This document shows, one piece after another, positions 17,218 to 27,000 of a DNA stretch of 64,000 nt. Position 1 is the first letter of the stretch; each line of letters opens with the position of its first letter. Under the pieces are notes generated by a model. That model had not been told where the DNA came from. It ran no database searches and worked only from the letters and a program-made list of their open reading frames with translations. Source of the stretch: FACHB-T130 sp042747725 (GTDB lineage: Bacteria > Cyanobacteriota > Cyanobacteriia > Cyanobacteriales > FACHB-T130); contig NZ_JBHZGO010000105.1 of the NCBI RefSeq assembly GCF_042747725.1, positions 255,988 through 319,987 of the forward strand, in the 5' to 3' direction. A program made the position numbers and the translations under genes.

Positions 17218-19230
17218 ATGGCCGTTGCAACCCAATCACTCGAAGAGCTTTGTATTAACTCCGTCCGCTTTCTGGCGATTGACGCCGTAGAGAAGGCAAA
17301 ATCAGGCCATCCAGGGCTACCAATGGGCGCTGCTCCAATGGCATTTGTGCTTTGGGATCGCTTTATGCGGTATAACCCGAAAAATCCCAAATGGTTCAAC
17401 CGCGATCGCTTCGTGCTATCTGCCGGTCACGGCTCAATGTTACAGTACGCCTTACTGTATTTAACTGGTTACGAAGATTTGACGATTGAAGACCTCAAGC
17501 AGTTCCGGCAGTGGGAATCGAAAACTCCCGGTCATCCGGAAAACTTCATGACTCAAGGGGTAGAAGTCACCACAGGTCCTCTCGGTCAAGGAATTTCTAA
17601 TGCTGTGGGCTTAGCAATGGCTGAAGCTCACCTAGCAGCTAAATTTAACAAGCCCGATCACACGATCGTAGACCACTACACTTACGTGATTTTGGGTGAT
17701 GGTTGCAACCAAGAAGGCGTCTCTAGCGAAGCTTGTTCCCTAGCCGGACACTTGGGATTGGGCAAGCTGATTGCCCTCTACGATGACAACAAAATCACCA
17801 TCGACGGTCACACCGATTTATCGTTCACCGAAGATGTCGGCAAGCGCTATGAAGCCTACGGCTGGCACGTCCAAACCGTAGAAGACGGCAACACCGACCT
17901 AGAGGCAATTCACAAAGCAATTGAAGCCGCTAAAGCTGTTACTGATAAGCCTTCCTTAATTAAAGTTGCCACTACGATTGGTTACGGTTCCCCCAATAAA
18001 GCCAACACCCACGGTGTCCACGGTGCTGCCTTGGGTGGCGATGAAGTGAAAGCGACTCGCGAGCATCTGGGTTGGGAATACGAGCCTTTTGACGTTCCAG
18101 AAGATGCCCTCAACCATTGGCGCAAGGCAATCGAGCGCGGCGCTAAGTATGAGGAAGAGTGGAACAAAAACTGGGAAAATTACAAAGCCAAATATGGCGA
18201 AGAAGCTGCTGAATTAGAACGGCTGATTAGCAACAAACTGCCAGAAGGTTGGGACAAAGTTCTCCCCACCTATACCCCAGAAGACAAAGCAGATGCTACC
18301 CGCAATCACTCTGGCAAATGCTTGAATTCTCTAGCTGGAGTTTTACCCGAACTCCTTGGCGGTTCAGCTGACTTGGCTGGTTCTTGCATGACCTTAATCA
18401 AGAGTTCTGGCGATTTCCTCAAAGGTCACTACGAAAATCGCAACCTGCGCTTTGGTGTCCGCGAACACGGCATGGGGGCGATTTGTAACGGCATTGCCCT
18501 GCACGGCACAGGTTTGATTCCCTATGGGGCAACCTTCTTAGTCTTTGCTGACTATATGCGGGCAGCGATTCGCCTCTCAGCCCTCTCCCATGCGGGTGTG
18601 ATCTGGGTAATGACCCACGACTCGATCCAGTTGGGTGAAGATGGCCCCACCCACCAACCTGTGGAAACGATTGCCTCCCTGCGGGCAATTCCCCAGCTAA
18701 CGGTGATGCGTCCTGCGGATGGGAACGAAACCTCTGGTTGTTATAAAGTAGCGATCGCGGCTGCTAATCAGCATCGTCCGACTCTGCTGGCGCTGTCTCG
18801 TCTAGCACAACCCAACTTGGCTGGCACTTCGATGGAAGGCACCGCCAAGGGTGCTTACATTCTTTCCGACAGCGAAGGTACGCCTGACATCATCTTGATT
18901 GGCAACGGGAGTGAACTGCAACTTTGCGCCAAGGCAGCAGACCAGTTGCGCGGCGAAGGCAAGAAAGTCCGTGTCGTTTCGCTGCCCAGCTGGGAGTTGT
19001 TCGACGAGCAGGATGAAGCTTATCGGGAATCTGTATTACCCAAGTCTGTAACTAAGCGCTTAGCTGTGGAAGCGGCTTCTAGCTTTGGCTGGTGCCGTTA
19101 CCTCGGAAACGAAGGCAAAATGATTAGCATCGATCGCTTTGGCTCCTCCGCTCCGGGTCCAGTTGCTCTAGAGAAGTTCGGCTTCAACGTAGATAACGTG
19201 GTAGCGAAGGCGAAGGCTCTGTTGGGTTAA
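17218..19230 (+). CDS. tkt: Transketolase
   Basis: Thiamine-diphosphate enzyme of the Calvin cycle and the pentose phosphate pathway. The protein is 670 residues, the usual length. The N-terminal domain has SGHPGLPMGAAPMA and GHGSMLQYALLYL. The cofactor motif runs from GDGCNQEGVSSEA to YDDNKITIDG. The pyrimidine-binding domain has RFGVREHGMGAICNG, and the C-terminal domain ends in SIDRFGSSAPG. A clear terminator follows (19258-19283). Confidence 0.98.
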   Translation: MAVATQSLEELCINSVRFLAIDAVEKAKSGHPGLPMGAAPMAFVLWDRFMRYNPKNPKWFNRDRFVLSAGHGSMLQYALLYLTGYEDLTIEDLKQFRQWESKTPGHPENFMTQGVEVTTGPLGQGISNAVGLAMAEAHLAAKFNKPDHTIVDHYTYVILGDGCNQEGVSSEACSLAGHLGLGKLIALYDDNKITIDGHTDLSFTEDVGKRYEAYGWHVQTVEDGNTDLEAIHKAIEAAKAVTDKPSLIKVATTIGYGSPNKANTHGVHGAALGGDEVKATREHLGWEYEPFDVPEDALNHWRKAIERGAKYEEEWNKNWENYKAKYGEEAAELERLISNKLPEGWDKVLPTYTPEDKADATRNHSGKCLNSLAGVLPELLGGSADLAGSCMTLIKSSGDFLKGHYENRNLRFGVREHGMGAICNGIALHGTGLIPYGATFLVFADYMRAAIRLSALSHAGVIWVMTHDSIQLGEDGPTHQPVETIASLRAIPQLTVMRPADGNETSGCYKVAIAAANQHRPTLLALSRLAQPNLAGTSMEGTAKGAYILSDSEGTPDIILIGNGSELQLCAKAADQLRGEGKKVRVVSLPSWELFDEQDEAYRESVLPKSVTKRLAVEAASSFGWCRYLGNEGKMISIDRFGSSAPGPVALEKFGFNVDNVVAKAKALLG

Positions 19231-19257
19231 GACTCAAGTAATAATCTCTTGTAGGGT

Positions 19258-19283
19258 GGACTGAAAAGTCCCCCCTTTTTTAT
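19258..19283 (+). terminator. Rho-independent terminator of tkt
   Basis: Stem GGACT-GAAA-AGTCC followed by CCCC and a run of six T, 27 bp after the tkt stop codon. Confidence 0.85.
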
Positions 19284-19784
19284 TAACATCTGAGCAATGC
19301 AAGCACCTCACCCCCAACCCCAACCCTCCCCGCTCTTCGGAAGGAAAGCTGGAGCCGCCGGTTCTAGCGGGGTGGGGTTCCTCTTAATTGTGGGGAATCA
19401 ACCGGATTTGATATGGCTTTTCTCGCTTTTGTTGATTCCCGTCTTCTACTTCAGGGAAGGAAGTTTTTAGTTTGATTGTGTGTGCCGGTTGAGGAATTGT
19501 CTACTGTCAGAGGCGGTAGTGTTTCGACTTCAAAGCGCGATCGCTAGTTCTTCTCCAAGCCACAAGTGCTGATACAGCAAGGAGTAGCTAACCACATCGG
19601 CTAAAAAACAACAAGCAAACAACATTAGGGTAGAAAGTCGGCTAAGAGAGTGACACAGCAACGATTGTGGGCTACGCGAAAGTTTTTTATTTTAAGTAAG
19701 TACCGCAACGAGAACACGCTATTCGCTCAATCTGAGTGATTTAGGCGTAAATCGAGCAAATCTTGCAAATAAAGTGTCAAAGTC
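19284..19784. other. Intergenic region with an imperfect GC-rich hairpin
   Basis: No supported gene. Near 19310-19380 an AACCCCAACCCTCCCCGCT run faces AGCGGGGTGGGGTT, giving an imperfect inverted repeat of a filler type common in cyanobacterial genomes. The rest is featureless apart from one HIP1 site. Confidence 0.55.
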
Positions 19785-20045
19785 ATGCAAAAAGATATTA
19801 ACTACCCAATGATGGCGATTATTAACGATTTAGATGCTCTGATGACCGAAATAGATGAAAATCCGCACCTCTCTTCATGGGTAGTTCGTCTGGTACTCAA
19901 ATCGATTAAAGAAAAAGCCAAGAGAATAGCTACCGAGACAGCACCTCAATCAATTTATTTAAATCAGCCTCCTCATCTCGACGCTTTTGCCAACTCATCC
20001 ACGCTCAACACCTCACAAATCAAAGTATTACGGCAGCTACGGTAG
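19785..20045 (+). CDS. Hypothetical protein, 86 aa
   Basis: A short soluble protein with a helical N-terminal half (INDLDALMTEIDENPHL, then VVRLVLKSIKEKAKRIATE) and a low-complexity tail. I do not recognise a family. The reading frame ends 56 bp before the convergent spermidine synthase-like gene. It is probably real because of the ordered helical pattern, but without independent support. Confidence 0.5.
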   Translation: MQKDINYPMMAIINDLDALMTEIDENPHLSSWVVRLVLKSIKEKAKRIATETAPQSIYLNQPPHLDAFANSSTLNTSQIKVLRQLR

Positions 20046-20100
20046 ACTGTAAAGGGCGTGCGATCGCCCAAACGCGACTCAGCGCGATCGCATCTGTCAT

Positions 20101-22362
20101 TCACCCGTCTTTTCTAGCTGCAAAGGCACGTAACACGCGGAAGATATTAGAAAAATCATCTGTCCACAGAGGCGCTGATTTTGTTTCCGGGATGGGTTGC
20201 CAGCGCGAATCACTGACGAGATTGCCCAAATCTTTTTGATTACGAGCAAATAGCACCCAATGAGAAGGAGATTTCCCAATTTCCCGCTCAGATTCAGAAA
20301 TATTCGCTTCCCTCTGCCTCAGCGTAGACAATCCTAAATCCTGAGCTAAAGCACCCAAAACCGGCTCAAGATTCAGGAATCGATTAGAAATGTTAATGAC
20401 AATTAACCCTTCTTTAGTTAACTTACTCAAGTAAAGCTGAATGGCTTCCCGCGTTATTAGATGAATGGGGACTGAATCCGAGCTAAAAGCATCCATAAAA
20501 ATCAAGTCATAGCGATTATCTGGAACTTCAGCAAATCGCCAACGAGCATCCCCTAAAACTACGGATAATGGCGCTTTTGAATCCTGTAAAAAGGTGAAAT
20601 AACGAGTGTCACGAGCCAACCTTTCAATAGTTGGATCTATTTCATAAAAAGTCCATTGTTGCCCCAGTTCTGAGTATGCAGCCAGCGTCCCAATTCCCAA
20701 CCCTAGCACGGCAACATTCGTGGGAGGTTTAGTTTGATTTAAAGAGTTAAATAATTGCCCAATCGGGCCAGTAGGATGAAAATAAGTTAAAGGTTCGTCG
20801 TGCCGTTTTGGATCGAGACTTTGTTTCCCATGCAAGATGGTGCCATGCAGAAGACTATGATAGCTGCCGCGCCTGTCATCTAAAACGCGGTAAACGCCAA
20901 AAAAGCTGCGCTCGGTATCGAGGATACCACCGAGAGTTCCTATCGAAAACTGACTAATTAAAACAATCAAAGCTAAGCCTAACCCAAAGCGAATCGGGTG
21001 CAGTTTGAAGGAGTAGAAAATGGCAGTCAGGATGCTAAAGCCGATAAAGTTACCTATCAGGTTATTAGTAAAGTTTTTGCTAGTAAAACCAACAAGCAAA
21101 GTGCCGATTAAAAGACCTAAACTGATGGGGAAAGTTAAACGTCGCTGTAGCCTGGATAGGGGGTCATCTGCATCCTTGGGAGTTTGCATCAGTAGGAGAC
21201 AAAGTACCATAATCAGAGGGTATTCTAGGACAGATTGAAATAAAAGCGGAGCCGCGATCGCATTAAATAATCCACCGAGGACACCCCCGACAGAAATCCA
21301 CAGATAAAAATTAGTTAGATACTGCGTACTGGGACGACTTCGAGCCAATTCTCCATGAAAAACACAAGCAGCTACAAAAAATCCTGCCAAATGTAAAGGG
21401 AATAACACCCATATTGGCTGCATCACCTGAATCAAAAATAAAATTATTAGTACAGTCAACCATAAAGGTAAAATTGCCACTAAAGTTTTATGGGGCAAAA
21501 GTGGTTTACGGGCAAAAGTTAAAATAAATGTTAATAGATAAATCGCTAAGGGAATTGCCCACAAAAGCGGAATTGCTGCAATGTCTGTCGTTAGATAAGC
21601 GGTAACTCCTAGAAGTAAACTAGAGGGTAAAAAGGACAGTAATACCCATTGCGCTTGCTGTTGAATCGTGGGAGATTCTTCTGTAGGCGCGGATTTATTG
21701 ACTAAATTGGTGTCCCCAGCAACATTTTGAATAAACCCAGCGTTACCCGCCTGTAAACTTTTGAAATTTTCAGGCGATCGCCACACGCATACTGCACATC
21801 CTAGAGTTAGCAAAACCAATAACCCGTAACCGCTTGTCCATAACCAACTTTGGTGTGTCAGAGAAAAATTCGGTTCAATTAAGATGGGGTAGCTGAGAAC
21901 TCCTAACATACTGCCCAGGTTACTTGCGGTATATAGGAAATAAGGATCGGAACTGGCTGGGTGTCCTGTGTCAGCAAACCACTTTTGTACTAAAGGCGCA
22001 CTGGTAGCAACAACAAAAAAGGGAAATCCCACACATAAAAGCAGCAAAACTAACAGCCACGGAATAGGATTGGCATCATGAGGAGGAATCCAATTCTTAG
22101 CGGCAGTAATCGGTAAAAATGCTATTGGCAATAGCAGAAAAATACTGTGAATAACGGCTTGGCGACGAATCCTAAACCAACTCGTTGTGATGTGGGAATA
22201 TCCATAACCAAGTAATAAAATCGCTTGAAAAAAGAATAGACAAGTGTTCCAGACTGATGGAGAGCCACCTAATAAAGGCAGAATCATCTTAGCAACCATC
22301 AATTGCACCCAAAAAAGCAGGAAGGCACTAACAAAAAGGGTGGAAGAGAAAAGAATAATCAA
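20101..22362 (-). CDS. Fused MFS-type membrane / spermidine synthase-like protein
   Basis: A 753-residue two-part protein. Residues 1 to about 500 contain many membrane segments. The C-terminal 230 residues resemble the Rossmann methyltransferase-like fold of spermidine synthases, with the nucleotide motif VAVLGLGIGTLAAY, the acidic strand end FYEIDPTIERLA and RYDLIFMDAFSSDSVPIHLIT. Such fusions are widespread, but their substrate is not established and true aminopropyl transfer is doubtful. It is a single-gene unit, convergent with the 86-residue gene. Confidence 0.85.
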   Translation of the reverse strand: MIILFSSTLFVSAFLLFWVQLMVAKMILPLLGGSPSVWNTCLFFFQAILLLGYGYSHITTSWFRIRRQAVIHSIFLLLPIAFLPITAAKNWIPPHDANPIPWLLVLLLLCVGFPFFVVATSAPLVQKWFADTGHPASSDPYFLYTASNLGSMLGVLSYPILIEPNFSLTHQSWLWTSGYGLLVLLTLGCAVCVWRSPENFKSLQAGNAGFIQNVAGDTNLVNKSAPTEESPTIQQQAQWVLLSFLPSSLLLGVTAYLTTDIAAIPLLWAIPLAIYLLTFILTFARKPLLPHKTLVAILPLWLTVLIILFLIQVMQPIWVLFPLHLAGFFVAACVFHGELARSRPSTQYLTNFYLWISVGGVLGGLFNAIAAPLLFQSVLEYPLIMVLCLLLMQTPKDADDPLSRLQRRLTFPISLGLLIGTLLVGFTSKNFTNNLIGNFIGFSILTAIFYSFKLHPIRFGLGLALIVLISQFSIGTLGGILDTERSFFGVYRVLDDRRGSYHSLLHGTILHGKQSLDPKRHDEPLTYFHPTGPIGQLFNSLNQTKPPTNVAVLGLGIGTLAAYSELGQQWTFYEIDPTIERLARDTRYFTFLQDSKAPLSVVLGDARWRFAEVPDNRYDLIFMDAFSSDSVPIHLITREAIQLYLSKLTKEGLIVINISNRFLNLEPVLGALAQDLGLSTLRQREANISESEREIGKSPSHWVLFARNQKDLGNLVSDSRWQPIPETKSAPLWTDDFSNIFRVLRAFAARKDG

Positions 22363-22434
22363 AAGCGATACTCCTTTGGTAAATAGCTGAAACTCAATTA
22401 ATTATATTTCCAATACTCGACGATTAAACTCAGT

Positions 22435-22731
22435 CTATGCAACTAACCGATAAGAACGAATATCTGGTTCATCTGCTAGTAATCCGTTCAATTTTGACTC
22501 GGCTTTCGTGTGCTGATGCCAAATTCGCTTCCAGTTGTGGCTGATTTTTGCACTTTTCATTCAACAAAGGGAAAATCAGTCGGCTCGTTGTGATGTCTGC
22601 ACCAGCTCATAACTGATGCAGACATCTTCTTGGCGCGTCGGTTCAACTAGCACCCTAAGAACCGATTTCACTTCTGCCACTTTGTCGAGAAGTGCAACAA
22701 CACCCACTACGCGAACAGTTGTTTTAAGCAT
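22435..22731 (-). pseudogene. Decayed ABM-domain monooxygenase-like gene
   Basis: Reading minus from ATG 22731, the protein begins like an antibiotic-biosynthesis-monooxygenase (ABM) fold: RVVGVVALLDKVAEVKSVL, then LVEPTRQEDVCISYELVQ. It then stops at TGA. The next blocks are found in other frames: EPTDFPFVE one frame over, then ANLASAHESR, and finally EPDIRSYRLVA before TAG at 22435. The 297-bp span equals a normal family length of about 98 residues, so this is an intact-length gene broken by several small indels and nonsense changes. Confidence 0.8.
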
Positions 22732-22803
22732 CAGCTTTTTCTGGCTTTTCCACGTCAAAATTTACTTTCTTAATCGGTTCGCTTTTTGAAGAAGCGATCG
22801 CGC

Positions 22804-23541
22804 TCATCCCTCACTCCGTGTATCCCTCAAGCCTTCTAGGAAGCCCCGTTGAGCGTGCGATCGCATATTCTCCTCGCCCAACTCCATCAAGCACACCAAT
22901 TCATCCCCTTTGTAATATTCCGGATTCCGTTCTAAAAAGTAGCGTACATCCGGTTTATGCTGAAATCCTTCTTTAATCTCTGCCCAGCTTCCTCGCAAAT
23001 GTCCCAGCGACGCGGGAAAGCGAATTAACCCACTTGCAGGATCGTAGTAATCTCCAAATTTTGTCTTAGCCAGGTAATCCATCAACGCCTGATAATTTGC
23101 TGGCGTTGGATATCGCCAAGTCGGATAAAAACGTTGGGCAAATACCGACAAGTAGCGATACGTCCGGTATCCCTTAACAATTAGAAACCAATACAAAGGT
23201 TGCTCCATTGCTTCGCCTTTAATTTTCCCAGCCAGACGACACCACGCCAAAGGCAGAGTTTGTTCTCCCCAATATTGATGATGGATAATCGTATCGCCGG
23301 AGAAAATAGCGCGTTGCAGCTTTCCCTCAAATTCAAACGAAAGAACCGCCACTGTGGAAAAACCCTGAAGTTTTTCCTCTTCATTCCACAGCAAAATTAT
23401 ATAATCTTTGTTACTTAAATCCTGTTGAAAAATTTCCCAACTGGTGCCATCGTAATACTGGGCATATAAGTCGTACATCAACCGGATTAGGTACTCTTGG
23501 ATTTTGGGTTTAGGGACAACTTCAGCTTTTAAACGATTCAT
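22804..23541 (-). CDS. Conserved hypothetical protein, possible GNAT-like fold, 245 aa
   Basis: A soluble protein beginning MNRLKAEVVPKPKIQEYL. The central part resembles an acyl-transferase-like layout (DYIILLWNEEEKLQGFSTV, then RAIFSGDTIIHHQYWG and PLYWFLIVKGYRTYRYLSVF). No cofactor-binding loop is certain. It stands alone. Functional assignment is weak. Confidence 0.7.
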   Translation of the reverse strand: MNRLKAEVVPKPKIQEYLIRLMYDLYAQYYDGTSWEIFQQDLSNKDYIILLWNEEEKLQGFSTVAVLSFEFEGKLQRAIFSGDTIIHHQYWGEQTLPLAWCRLAGKIKGEAMEQPLYWFLIVKGYRTYRYLSVFAQRFYPTWRYPTPANYQALMDYLAKTKFGDYYDPASGLIRFPASLGHLRGSWAEIKEGFQHKPDVRYFLERNPEYYKGDELVCLMELGEENMRSHAQRGFLEGLRDTRSEG

Positions 23542-23772
23542 AGAATCAGAAATGAGCCAATAGAAACTGCTGGATGGTCAGTCCATCATAACAGTCCAAT
23601 TTCTGAGTGGGGTCTAAAAAAGGCTTGCTACTTCCAATCACCCATGTAAACGCTTCCTGCATCTGTCAGAAGACGAGTCAGCTAAATTCAGTCAAGTAAC
23701 TTTTAATCAAAAACATCCAATCCGGGATTTTAAAGTTAGCAATGACTGTCTGCTAAAGCCTAGTTTCAGTTT

Positions 23773-24243
23773 TTACTGTAATTGATTATCATCGCGGGTA
23801 GAGAGGGAATGACGCAACAAATACCAAAATACAGCTAAATTTACCAAAAAAACTGCTAGCTTTAGTAGCGACATTCTTCGGATAAGCTCAAAAATTTCTG
23901 GTGGGATACTAATTCCTACTAGTACCAGAACTAATATTTTTGCCCAAGCTTTTTGATACCACAGACCGATTCCCTCAATCGCAGTTACAATGGCGTAGAG
24001 TCCAACAGCCATACTGGTAAACTGCAAAGTTTTAGGGTTGAGATTCAAAATTTCCTTCAAAGTCCATTTAATAATCTGTAATTTACCTTCTAAGGCATAA
24101 GATTCTGAAAAATCAACCAAAAGTTGATGTTTTTTAACTGTTAATCCTAAAGCGATCGCCATCACCACAAGCAGTAAAGCACTGAAGGTTTTGTAAATCA
24201 CGATTGCCACTAAAGCCGGTGGGCGCTTAGTAATATTTTTCAC
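23773..24243 (-). CDS. DUF2127 family membrane protein
   Basis: The start is placed at GTG 24243 (VKNITKRPPALVAIVIYKT), because the frame upstream is not family-like and overlaps the htrA promoter region. The 156-residue protein has a membrane segment at about 10-30, a longer loop, and segments near 75-95, 100-118 and 130-148. The YKAF/YKTF-like opening and the GIGLWYQKAWAKILVLVLVG stretch are typical of DUF2127. The function is unknown. Confidence 0.8.
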   Translation of the reverse strand: MKNITKRPPALVAIVIYKTFSALLLVVMAIALGLTVKKHQLLVDFSESYALEGKLQIIKWTLKEILNLNPKTLQFTSMAVGLYAIVTAIEGIGLWYQKAWAKILVLVLVGISIPPEIFELIRRMSLLKLAVFLVNLAVFWYLLRHSLSTRDDNQLQ

Positions 24244-24600
24244 ATGAATTATCCCTGATTTTGGTGAATGAGTCAGTCGCTTCTGGGACACCCGAACAAT
24301 TAAGCACTCGCTTACGTTTGATCGTATGTGGGCAAGTGGGGGAAAAGCTGCTGCTTTGAGAGGTACTCCTAAAAGTAGATATCCCTCTCCAGCGCCAAGA
24401 ATTTTCATTAGAGTGCAACATCAACGTCACAAGCACGTCACATGGGATGTCTAGATTGAGAGATGTAGAGATGTTAAACGAAGCATCTATACGGGCAAAT
24501 CTTCACAGCGTTTTCACGCGGACGCACCTGGTGAACAAGCGAATAACCGAGCTATCTTCACCAGAGCCAAGCGTACAGAATTTTAACTTCCTTGTCTCAG
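24244..24600. other. Divergent spacer between DUF2127 and htrA genes
   Basis: No gene is supported. It must contain the promoters of both divergent genes; I see no recognisable operator. Confidence 0.5.
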
Positions 24601-25878
24601 ATGTCAACAATGAAAAGCAAACAGCAAGATAGCGATTATAATTCCAGGCAACCCAACCAGAAAGGATTTGACGCTTCGGCACCCAAACCCTGGCAAAAGG
24701 CAGCCACCTATCTATCGCTGGTGCTGCTGGGAGCTGGTGTCACCTTTTCAGGCAGCTATCTGGGGTCAAATACCCTGCTGTCCTCCAAGGATTCTACTTC
24801 TAAAGTGTCTCCAACCCCAGGAGTTGCGGTTGCTCAGGCACAACTACCGCTTACCACAGACACTAACTTTGTTACAGAAGTTGTGGAAAAGGTGGGACCC
24901 GCAGTGGTGCGAATTAATTCTTCCCGCACGGTGACACAACAACTCCCTGACGCCTTCAATGACCCGTTCTTCCGCCGGTTCTTTGGAGCTGAATTGCCGA
25001 CTGGCCCGCAAGAGCGAGTGGAACGGGGTACGGGATCGGGCTTTATTATCAATACGGATGGTCAAATTCTCACCAATGCCCATGTAGTCGCTGGTGCCGA
25101 CACTGTAAACGTCATTCTCAAGGATGGGCGCAGCTTTAAGGGTAAGGTGATGGGTACAGACCCGGTAACAGATGTCGCCATCGTTAAGATTCAGGCGAAT
25201 AATCTTCCGACAGTTCGTTTGGGCGATTCAGATGCGCTGAGACCTGGAGAATGGGCGATCGCTATCGGCAACCCTCTCGGTCTAGATAATACCGTCACAA
25301 CAGGGATTATCAGTGCCACCGGACGCTCTAGCTCTCAAGTCGGCGTTCCCGATAAGCGGGTAAACTTTATCCAAACGGATGCCGCGATTAATCCGGGTAA
25401 CTCAGGCGGGCCACTGCTGAACGCCAAGGGTGAAGTGATTGGTATGAATACAGCGATTATCCGGGGTGCCCAAGGATTAGGCTTTGCAATTCCCATCAAT
25501 ACCGCTCAACGCATTGGCAATCAGCTGGCGACGACTGGCAACGTGCAACATCCTTATCTGGGCATCCAGATGGTAAAACTCACTCCTGAAGTCAAACAGC
25601 AAATCAATGAAGATTCCAACAGTCGCGTGAATATAGATGCAGATCGAGGCGTCCTTGTCGTCAGAGTTATGCAAAACTCCCCAGCTGCCAATGCAGGGTT
25701 ACGCACGGGAGATGTTATCCAAAAAATCAACGGTCAATCGGTCACAGACACAGACACAGTACAACAGCAAGTAGAAAGGAGCCAGGTGGGCAGTAGTTTA
25801 CAGATGGAGGTGCTTCGGAATGGGCAAACGATTAACCTACCTGTAACCACTGCCGCTCTCCCGGTTCAGCGCGAGTAA
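24601..25878 (+). CDS. HtrA/HhoA-type serine protease with PDZ domain
   Basis: Periplasmic or thylakoid-lumen quality-control protease anchored by one N-terminal membrane segment. ATG 24601 is preferred over an upstream TTG and ATG 24610 is also possible. Numbering from the upstream TTG, the membrane segment is at about 38-58, and the trypsin-like triad is H164 (TNAHVVAG), D194 (DPVTDVAIVKI) and S271 (NPGNSGGPL). One PDZ domain covers about 320-415, with YLGIQMVKLTPEV and NAGLRTGDVIQKING. A strong terminator follows. It corresponds to the HhoA/HhoB/HtrA group; which paralogue cannot be decided here. Confidence 0.95.
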   Translation: MSTMKSKQQDSDYNSRQPNQKGFDASAPKPWQKAATYLSLVLLGAGVTFSGSYLGSNTLLSSKDSTSKVSPTPGVAVAQAQLPLTTDTNFVTEVVEKVGPAVVRINSSRTVTQQLPDAFNDPFFRRFFGAELPTGPQERVERGTGSGFIINTDGQILTNAHVVAGADTVNVILKDGRSFKGKVMGTDPVTDVAIVKIQANNLPTVRLGDSDALRPGEWAIAIGNPLGLDNTVTTGIISATGRSSSQVGVPDKRVNFIQTDAAINPGNSGGPLLNAKGEVIGMNTAIIRGAQGLGFAIPINTAQRIGNQLATTGNVQHPYLGIQMVKLTPEVKQQINEDSNSRVNIDADRGVLVVRVMQNSPAANAGLRTGDVIQKINGQSVTDTDTVQQQVERSQVGSSLQMEVLRNGQTINLPVTTAALPVQRE

Positions 25879-25922
25879 TCTGTTAACAGCGTTCTAAAAC
25901 AGTGAGTAAGACAAGGTTTTTG

Positions 25923-25949
25923 AGGATGGGTATTTTGCCCATCCTTTTT
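25923..25949 (+). terminator. Terminator of htrA-type gene
   Basis: AGGATGGG and CCCATCCT form a perfect 8-bp stem with a 7-nt loop, followed by TTTT and G, 45 bp after the stop codon. Confidence 0.85.
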
Positions 25950-25964
25950 GTATTATCAGAGTGG

Positions 25965-26060
25965 CAGGACTTACGCAACATCACCACATCTGAAAGACGC
26001 AATCCCACAGGGGGATTGCCCGTACAAAACGCTATATGTATAAGCTTTGCATAAGTCCTG
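25965..26060 (+). mobile_element. MITE-like element, copy C
   Basis: A 96-bp element with ends CAGGACTTACGCAA and TTTGCATAAGTCCTG. It is more diverged internally than B and D but keeps CACAGGGGGATTG and AAAACGCTATATGTATAAGC. It sits directly after the htrA terminator. Confidence 0.85.
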
Positions 26061-26168
26061 GTACTACCTGATAGCACGGCAACTGAGGAGTCGGTGAAGC
26101 AGGAAATGAACGATCAAAAAGCGGTAGATGAGTCAAACTAGAGAGGCTGGGTGCTTTCAGGATGAGAG

Positions 26169-26504
26169 ATGGTGACAATTGTTGTGGTTTTCAATGTGCT
26201 GCTCTCGCTGATGCTGCTGTATGTTGCCTGGAAAATCCAAAAACTGCGATCGCGTCTGGCAAAAATCACAAAGATTGTACTCGCAGCCGAACGGAATACT
26301 TATGCCGTGCTACGAGGTGCCCCCAAGACTCTTTCTAAAGGTCAGCTAGGGGTTAATCGGCTCACAGAGCGATATCAGCAACTCGATCCTCAACTACAAC
26401 GGGTGCAAAAAATTTTGGCATTATTCGGTTTGGGACAAAAGCTCTGGCTGCAAAATAAGCCAAAGTCGATAGCAATGACGCAGCGCTTCTGGCGCAGGAG
26501 TTGA
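26169..26504 (+). CDS. Conserved small membrane-anchored protein, 111 aa
   Basis: An N-terminal hydrophobic segment (residues 3-23) is followed by a basic coiled-coil-like region (WKIQKLRSRLAKITKIV) and a basic tail. I recognise it only as a conserved cyanobacterial-type hypothetical. It precedes two envelope-associated small proteins in the same orientation (YtxH-like, DUF948) and may belong with them. Confidence 0.7.
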   Translation: MVTIVVVFNVLLSLMLLYVAWKIQKLRSRLAKITKIVLAAERNTYAVLRGAPKTLSKGQLGVNRLTERYQQLDPQLQRVQKILALFGLGQKLWLQNKPKSIAMTQRFWRRS

Positions 26505-26631
26505 AACTCGCTCATACCGCTGCTGTTAAGATAAGATTTTCTTTTTCCAAAGGTACTCGTATCGCTGCCTGTACCGACGACGGATTATGGAAAACTGCCT
26601 AAAATTGGAATTAAGACATAGAGACTAGAAA

Positions 26632-27000
26632 ATGTCAAACAACCGTGCTGGATCGTTTATTGGTGGTCTGCTGCTGGGAAGCGCTCTCGGAACCATCACC
26701 GGATTATTGATGGCCCCTCGTACAGGTCGAGAGACGCGGCGGCTGTTAAAAAAATCTGCCGATGCCCTACCAGAATTAGCGGAAGACCTATCGACCAGCG
26801 TACAACTGCAAGCCGACCGCCTCTCAGAATCAGCACTGCGAAACTGGGATGAAACGCTTTTGAGATTAAAACAGGCGATCGCTGCTGGAATTGAAGCATC
26901 TGCACGCGAACAACAAGCACTCAAACAAGTCACCGATGAAGAAGTCCCGGCTGATGCACGCCCGCTTGTAACCACAGAGGATAGGCGATCGCAAGAGTGA
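26632..27000 (+). CDS. YtxH-domain protein
   Basis: A 122-residue protein beginning with a glycine-rich membrane segment, GSFIGGLLLGSALGTITGLL, followed by the APRTGRETRRLLKK motif that defines YtxH-like proteins, then an amphipathic helical tail. Its TGA stop overlaps the GTG start of the next gene by 4 bp, so the two are translationally coupled. The role is probably envelope-associated; no enzyme activity is expected. Confidence 0.85.
   Translation: MSNNRAGSFIGGLLLGSALGTITGLLMAPRTGRETRRLLKKSADALPELAEDLSTSVQLQADRLSESALRNWDETLLRLKQAIAAGIEASAREQQALKQVTDEEVPADARPLVTTEDRRSQE

Noticed and set aside
22576..22728. The N-terminal part of the ABM-like gene as an independent small gene
   Set aside because: The remaining family blocks continue in other frames up to 22435, so this is the N-terminal piece of a broken gene.
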